Assembly (NCBI GenBank): GCA_051294375.1
Contig: CM119269.1
Location: 8,691,619 to 8,755,618 of the forward strand
DNA length: 64,000 nucleotides
Source: Paraspadella gotoi
Lineage: Eukaryota > Chaetognatha
Reading direction: 5' to 3'
The position numbers were made by a program, and so were the translations under genes. The notes beneath the pieces are model-generated. The model saw only the letters and a list, made by a program, of their open reading frames with translations, ran no database searches and was not told the DNA's origin. Below are positions 58,465 to 64,000 of the stretch, in pieces (within the stretch, counting starts at the first letter, position 1; the number at the start of each line of letters is the position of its first letter).

Positions 58465-58542
58465 CTGTCGGTCGATCGCTTCGGCAGAATGAGTCTCCCG
58501 GGATCGTCATCGTCGTCATCTCTGTTGACGTTTCGGTGAAAC
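58465..58542 (-). CDS. exon cassette copy 1 (diverged, acceptor lost)
   Basis: 78-base member of the tandem exon array. On the minus strand it reads RNVN-RDDDDDDPGRLILPKRS and ends GACAG|GTGACG. It is two Asp codons shorter than the other copies. The acceptor position is AA instead of AG, and the next available AG would shift the frame, so this copy is probably not spliced in. Changes CCT/CCC, TTG/CTG and CCA/CCG relative to the others are all synonymous in this frame. Confidence 0.5.
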
Positions 58543-59241
58543 TTATTCATTTGTTCATTAGTTGTTTATTTTTAAACAGATCTTAATATTGGCCAAATCT
58601 TCATTACTAAATCAAGCTTGAAAGCTTAGTTTTGGCGATCTGTCATCAATGGGGTGATTTATTTTCCCATTTAAACCGTGAGTCCCTTTTTAAGTTTTAT
58701 ATTCTATTTAATATATTATGAATAATTGGCAGATTACTTGTTTTACTATATTAGACTTTGAAAATTTTTATTAAAGTTTAAAAATAAATGTTAAAAATGT
58801 AAAAATTATTTTACCATGTATTAGATTTAATTATATTCTTTATATATGCATATTCTTTTATAGTTTAATGGCGAGAGGGATGTTAGTGTTGTCTTCTGGA
58901 AATAGAGGGAGCATCTATACAACACAAGGTTAAAAGTTACTTTCTGCCATAGTTTTCTAATTAGATATTATACATCATTCTTTTTAAGAAGTCATTTATT
59001 GAAAATTCAAAAAATCTAAAAGTCTGAACAGAAAGGGGTGGAGAGGATAATTTGTTATGGGATTAAGGTTATTTATGATTCGTTATTGTTGAGGGTTAAG
59101 ACTAATAAGTAGAATTGTATGTTCTGATAGGGATACATACCGGGGAAAGCGGAAAGGGGTGTCCTTATATTTTGATTGAAATTGAAATTGAACTCAATTT
59201 TTTTTAATTAGAAACTATTAAATAATATGGATCAGCGTCAC

Positions 59242-59325
59242 CTGTCGGTCGATCGCTTTGGCAAAATGAGTCTCCCAGGATCGTCGTCGTCATCCTCTTT
59301 ATCTATGTTGACATTCCGATCAAAC
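59242..59325 (-). CDS. exon cassette copy 2
   Basis: 84-base minus-strand exon: TGAACAG|G...GACAG|GTGACG. It reads FDRNVNIDKEDDDDDPGRL then ILPKRSTD. It enters and leaves in phase 2, so inclusion or skipping preserves frame. Confidence 0.6.
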
Positions 59326-59592
59326 CTGTTCACTTTTTTATAAATTTGCTTAGTATATTTTTAGGTAAACCTAATATTATATAGGCCTTTTTTTAAATCA
59401 AGCGTGACAATTTAGCTTGGGCTGTCTGATAGAATCATCAAAACAATTTTGTTGTCGTTTTAATCAAGAGTACTTATAATTTTTTTTATACTTTTAATTT
59501 TTAGATAATTGACTTTATATAACTTTTTTTCTTTCCAAATAAATATTAATGAATAATAATATTCCATCAATATCAGCGCCCCCAGCCGCCAC

Positions 59593-59676
59593 CTGTTGGT
59601 AGATCGCTTTGGCAAAATGAGTCTCCCAGGATCGTCATCGTCATCCTCTTCGTCTTTGTTGAGTTTCAGATGAAAC
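59593..59676 (-). CDS. exon cassette copy 3
   Basis: 84-base minus-strand exon with the same borders (TGAACAG|G and CAACAG|GTGGCG). It reads FHLKLNKDEEDDDDDPGRL then ILPKRSTN. Symmetric phase 2. The first nine residues differ from the other copies while the last fourteen are the same. Confidence 0.6.
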
Positions 59677-59949
59677 CTGTTCACTTGTTTATAAATTTTT
59701 TAAATTTATTTTTAGGTAAACCTAATCGACCGTGATAGTAATATAGGCCTTTTTTTAAATCAAGCATGACAATTTAGCTGGGGCTGTCTGATTTTTTTGT
59801 CATTTTAATCGTGAGCACTTTTTATAATTTTTTTTTTACTTTTAATTTTTAGATAATTTGCATTATATAATTTTGCGCTTGAGATTTCTTTCAAAATAAA
59901 TATTAAAGAATAATAATATTCCATCAAAATCAGTGCCACCAGCCGCCAC

Positions 59950-60033
59950 CTGTTGATCGATCGCTTTGGCAAAATGAGTCTCCCAGGATCGTCGTCGTCG
60001 TCTTCATCGTCTCTGTTGACGTTTCGGCGAAAC
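59950..60033 (-). CDS. exon cassette copy 4 (5'-most)
   Basis: 84-base minus-strand exon, TGAACAG|G to CAACAG|GTGGCG, reading FRRNVNRDDEDDDDDPGRL then ILPKRSIN. Symmetric phase 2. Copies 2-4 repeat with a 350-360 base period, and their introns also share a block (AAATCAAGCRTGACAATTTAG). The product is unknown; a KR pair after PGRLILP and the acidic spacer would fit either a linker domain or a multi-copy propeptide. Confidence 0.6.
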
Positions 60034-60229
60034 CTGTTCATTTATTTCATTTTTAAACAAACCCTAACTTACCTAAGGCGATCTGAAAATTCGGACTTGG
60101 CGGATCCCCCCCCCCATTTTAACCGTAAGCCTTTTTTTATTGTCTTAGTTCATTTTGATATAATACAATTTGAGAACTTTTTCATCTCGTTCGGCCACTT
60201 TTCAATCGCCATCCATCTTTGCCACTAAA

Positions 60230-60575
60230 ATGAACGTCATTTCCAATTTGCCATTCGACCTGCCCGGCTTTCGGCTGCCACTCGACCGCGCCATCAACTT
60301 TGACGTCGAGGACCTGGACGAGCGGCGTCTATTGAGAGAGCGCGCCGCACGGACGTCGCAATTGGCGCCGCGTCGACGGTCGACTTTGAGCCAATCGCTG
60401 GCGGCGTCGAGGATCCGTTGCAAAAAGAGGAGAAGGCGAAGGGTGATTCGAGTAACGCAGAGGACGATGGCCTGATTCGGTAGATGACATGAAATTGACA
60501 GGAAGAGAACAATCGCCTGATAAAAGCGATTAAAGGTCTGAACCGAGAGAAGATGAAGCTGGTAAGGACCTACTG
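60230..60575 (+). CDS. bZIP transcription factor (partial, two exons)
   Basis: Nuclear DNA-binding protein of the bZIP class. Exon 1, 60230-60451, 74 codons; a 50-base GT-AG intron, 60452-60501; exon 2 from 60502 to 60561 (GTAAGG) or 60575 (GTAAGT). The spliced product has the basic region SQSLAASRIRCKKR (residues 54-67) and a heptad zipper I73, L80, L87, L94 in correct register with it, formed only after splicing. The basic region fits the bZIP signature except that the invariant Asn is Gln55. Residues 1-45 (LPFDLPGFRLPLDRAINFD...) match no activation domain I know. ATG 60230 has A at -3. The zipper probably continues in a further exon that I could not find. Subfamily is undecided; the basic region looks closest to ATF4-like or CNC/Maf-like factors. 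Confidence 0.65.
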
Positions 60576-61014
60576 GTAAGTGGGTCCGGCAAATGTCTCG
60601 GTTGACAACCCATTACCTCAAAGATGCTCCATGTCGTTGCCAAAGTGAGAATCATTTTATTGAGCAAAAGGTCATTTGGATTCTTTTCCTTTTCATCCGT
60701 TTTTTCCGCTTCGTTTTGATTTCTAAATTGAGAATTAAGCGTTTAACGTCGCGTGGGCGAGAAGAAAATAAAATATCGTAGTGGTTACGTTCCTTAAAAT
60801 GCCCGTCAATAAGAAATACTTTGAAATTAAAGTTTTTTCTAATTTTTTTTCCCTTCAATTTAAAACTTTTTTTCTCTGCATATTTCTGTGTATTTCTGAG
60901 TAGTTTCCTTCGACAAGAAATATTTTACGGAAAAACTAAACCGACTTCATTTTACATGAATGTGATTACAATGCGGCTGGTAACGATCGATCGAGCGATC
61001 GCTCTCAAACTGAC

Positions 61015-61146
61015 AAACTTGGTCTGCGTTTCTTTGGATATTTTCGTCGTCTTCGGACAAAGAAAATCAGCGACGGCGTCGAGTCGCTCGTCGAAAAACT
61101 TTCGCGTCGCGACGACGAAGTCTCGAAATTGTGACATTGTCGTCAT
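61015..61146 (-). CDS. possible first coding exon, unknown
   Basis: On the minus strand GTCGCCATGACG provides a good start context (G at -3). The 44-codon frame reads MTTMSQFRDFVVATRKFF, DERLDAVADFLCPKTT and KISKETQTKF, then meets TTT|GTCAGT, a moderate donor. Codon choice (GTC, GAC, GCG) matches other genes here. It lies 980 bases upstream of the cassette array on the same strand, so it could be its first exon with the bZIP gene inside the intron, but the phases (0 out, 2 in) do not match directly. Confidence 0.35.
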
Positions 61147-61399
61147 GGCGACCGGAGGTTGGGAGTTGACCGGATGATGAGTTAGTCGGAAGAGGGGAGT
61201 TTGCCAGATTTATGCCGGAGAGGAAAGATATTTTGCCTAGAGAAAAAGCGCCCCAAAATACGATAAGGCGATCAAAGGTGGAACTGAGATGGACACCGAA
61301 TAACGCCGAAATGAGACGCCTTAAATGAAAATAGAGTAGGCGCCGTTTCAATCGCACGAATTTTCTTTGAAGGATCTTCGGACCCCGAAATAACTAGAT

Positions 61400-63700
61400 T
61401 ATCCCGCAGAAGAAAGAGAGAAAAACTATGCTACTGTTAAAAGGAAATCTCGAGTAAAGCACTAAATCATTTTTGGTTTTGAAGTGTTGCATGTTTATTT
61501 GATTTGTAAGTATAAGGTTACAATAGATTGATAATACATCAAGCAACGTTCCTATCATTCTAATGGTTTTAAAAACGAAAACTCGTTTTTTTTTCTCGAT
61601 CATTCGCTATTTAAACAAATTTAAGCTTACGAATTTTCTGACGATGATAAGGAGAAATAAAATTAAAACAGTATTGACGAACGACAAACATTACAATAAA
61701 GACTCAACTGCCAATACGTTGTAGTACTCATCTAATGCAACAAGATTTAAATATTTTTTTTTCAAAGGATTTAAAAAAGTGAAGTGGGAGAGAGATTTAT
61801 AGGTTATAACGTGTCTTGGCAGAAAAAAATACAAAATCGTATAGCGAACAAAATCTTCTCCAGTTTTAATTTATAAATACGGTATAAAAACACTTAACGA
61901 AAAAAAAAAACATCCTAAGCCGGATATTCGGAGGAATAGAAGCGCCTGCCGGGAGACAACAAAAAAAAATTTTCAATATCGATTTTACATGCAACTAAAA
62001 AAAAATTACAATTAATACAAAAAGAAATTCAATTGATTGAACGATTTGCTTTTTTCTGTTTTTTTCAAATGATAGTAATTAAAATACAAGAAAATGCTAT
62101 GTTGGTTTAATCATTCGGTTGGACGAAGTAATTAAGTTAATCATCTTTTTAGTTGTCCAAATACTATAAAGAAGAATGATGACACATTCATGACAATAAT
62201 TAATGATGATCATGACTCGGACATGATTTACTAAGGTGACCGATTTCGTTTTTCTAATCTTAACAAATTTCTTTTCTTTTTCTTTTTCGTTAATCTAAGG
62301 AAAAGAAATGAGAAAAAGAAGAATCGTTACAAATAATAAACATTGTAAGGCAAGGTTAATTACGATTCCTAATAGTTTGTTCGTTTTGTTTTTTTGTTTG
62401 TTTAAACTAAGGATTCCATTTTCTCACAATTTTTCCATAGAAACGACCTTAAAATAACTATCACAGTTGGTTCTACTTTGTTGTTCTTATTGTAATTTCG
62501 AGGAAGTTCGTTTTTTATTATGGCAAAGTTGATGGTTGTAAAGATATTACGACTAGCTCATAAGTTAGAACCATGTTGCTCTATAAACTATGATACAACG
62601 TGTTTAAAGTGTCAAACAAAGCACAGATAAAAAAGAAACTGTTTAATAATACAGGAGAGTGAACGTACTTCTACTCTTACGATATGTTTTAACTGGTCTC
62701 TGACCAAAAAAAATATTTTTTGCAACTTTCCTATAACCAATATTGCTAATTTTAGTGTTAAATACATCTCGGACGCTTCAAAGCACAAATTTTTCAGTCA
62801 TGCGAGACCGGATTTTACTTTCGGTCCATCAACCAATAATGTTACAATCAAACTGGATAAAAATAGGGTGTTGGTTTATCTAAGAAAAAATAATGTTACT
62901 GAAAGGGATTTCATTTTATCAAGCAAATACACAACATGTACTAATGGTTTTTAATATATAACTTAGTTGTAGAAAATCATTAGGTCGATTTATTTTTCTC
63001 GTCAAAGTATAATCAGTAAACCATTCCCTAACAATAAGAACTTTTAATCTACACTAAAATTACAATTAGCAAAGACTTTAGTACAGCGGAGAGATCTTTG
63101 TTTTGTTATGAATTTTTTATCTCGCATTTTGGCTTATACTATAATGATAACTATATTATAGGTCGAAAAAATAGCCAAGGTTTTGCATCGTATTTTTAAA
63201 ATTCCTGAGAATAAACGTATTGGAAAGTTGCATAGAAAATGTTTCGTAAGAAAATGAAAATAGTAAAACCGGGGCTATTTATTTTCTTACCAGAATATAT
63301 AACACTCGAGAAATATTGACAATGTTAAATCCGCTTAAGATATGATCTAATTCCTTGAAAAATACCAAGATAATACTCCTTCATAATAACGTTTGTACTG
63401 CTAATGTCCAACCCTAATACCTATAATATGACGTATGTAGAGAAATATACTCCGAGAAGACGCGACAGTTGACTGAACTGCATATTTTATCGAATATGAG
63501 TATCAGTAGATCAAGCTCTAAATATTAACCTGTACAGGATAGCTAATTGTTATAAAGTGATTTAATTAATAAAAAAAAAAGATAACATGATTTAGCTAGA
63601 TTGCCGCTAGTAACCAATGTTTTGAATAAATTATAATTATTAATATTAATATTATTAAAGAGACGCTCTGCTCTAGTAAACACAGAAATAAATCTTTTTT
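61400..63700. other. AT-rich stretch, nothing supported
   Basis: About 2.3 kb without microsatellites, repeats or exon-like frames. It is normal-complexity AT-rich DNA, possibly the 3' flank of the minus-strand gene at 63.7 kb. Confidence 0.5.
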
Positions 63701-63704
63701 TTTT

Positions 63705-63941
63705 TCAAGGTAGATTTCTCATAACGTCACTTTTTTTAAAAATAAGAAAAAACTTTTTAAATACACCTGATTCCATTAACACGCCTACAACGCTGGAATT
63801 TAAAAAAAATATGAAAAAGATGGCTATTAACAGAGTATTCGCCATAAAAAGCCAAGTTTTTTGTCGGCGCAAAAAACGGACATGCAGTAGTAAACTAGTG
63901 GTGAAACTAGCACAAAGTATTAAATGGATAACGGTGATTTG
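63705..63941 (-). CDS. last exon of a multipass membrane protein (elongase-like?), runs off right edge
   Basis: On the minus strand GCTTTTTTCCTACAG, a strong acceptor, precedes a 78-codon frame ending in a stop at 63705. It reads QITVIHLILCASFTTSLLL, HVRFLRRQKTWLFMA, NTLLIAIFFIFFLNSS and a Lys/Phe-rich tail. Two hydrophobic helices separated by a basic loop, Q-x(4)-H near the start and a W before the last helix recall the C-terminus of very-long-chain fatty-acid elongases (ELO family), but the diagnostic HxxHH box would lie upstream outside the window. The family call is a guess; the exon itself is well supported. Confidence 0.45.
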   Translation of the reverse strand, partial: QITVIHLILCASFTTSLLLHVRFLRRQKTWLFMANTLLIAIFFIFFLNSSVVGVLMESGVFKKFFLIFKKSDVMRNLP

Positions 63942-64000
63942 CTGTAGGAAAAAAGCAGCCAAAAATTCATTGACAGTTACAACAACGGAAAGATTTTATT

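Noticed and set aside
59953-60228. + strand Ser-rich frame over cassette copy 4
   Set aside because: Other copies have stops in this frame and no splice sites on the + strand; the minus strand is open in all copies with conserved splice sites.

Overview
This is a stretch of animal (metazoan) nuclear genome. Genes are split by GT-AG introns. The recognisable families are an SLC22-type organic-ion transporter, two flavin-containing monooxygenases (FMO), an XK-related (XKR) membrane protein and a bZIP transcription factor. There is no operon structure, Shine-Dalgarno signal or CRISPR array. The sequence is saturated with (GA)n/(CT)n, (TTTC)n, (TATC)n, (TAAA)n and (GAC)n microsatellites, minisatellites and degenerate TTAGGG/CCCTAA-like tracts. 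I cannot place it below 'invertebrate animal'; a 50-base intron in the bZIP gene hints at a lineage that tolerates very short introns, but that is only a hint.

Layout. 0-2.4 kb: polypurine DNA, then the last three exons of an SLC22-like transporter (+). 2.5-5.2 kb: pyrimidine-rich microsatellite DNA. 5.3-11.6 kb: a tandem FMO cluster (+) made of a decayed 3' exon (about 5.3-5.6 kb) and two intact 449-residue genes (6101-7921 and 8649-11633). 12-31 kb: mostly repeats and assembly gaps, with a TIR element containing TTAGGG-like DNA (12.5 kb), two orphan minus-strand exons (15.1-15.4 and 21.7 kb) and a nested direct/inverted duplication around gaps (15.8-19.8 kb). 30.9-31.5 kb: a 600-base near-perfect palindrome. 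31.6-37 kb: no convincing gene. 37.2-41.6 kb: a second complex duplication (X, Y, TATC, gap, Y', TATC, inverted X'). 42.2-44.5 kb: the single-exon XKR gene. 44.8-57 kb: scattered small candidate exons, RFX X-box-like motifs and an inverted-repeat element enclosing a tRNA-like pol III promoter (49 kb). 58.4-60.0 kb: four tandem copies of a small minus-strand exon. 60.2-60.6 kb: a bZIP gene (+). 61.4-63.7 kb: AT-rich and empty. 63.7-63.9 kb: the last exon of a minus-strand membrane protein that runs off the right edge.

The genes do not form a pathway. The two FMOs are recent tandem paralogues and the SLC22 transporter next to them is plausibly also a xenobiotic or small-amine handling gene, but that link is inference. 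The most unusual signals are the symmetric exon-cassette array at 58.4-60.0 kb, the tRNA-like core inside inverted repeats at 49 kb, and the dispersed TIR family whose interior is degenerate telomere-like repeat. Several large duplications abut 25-N gaps and differ mainly by one-base indels, so assembly artefact must be excluded before they are called biological.
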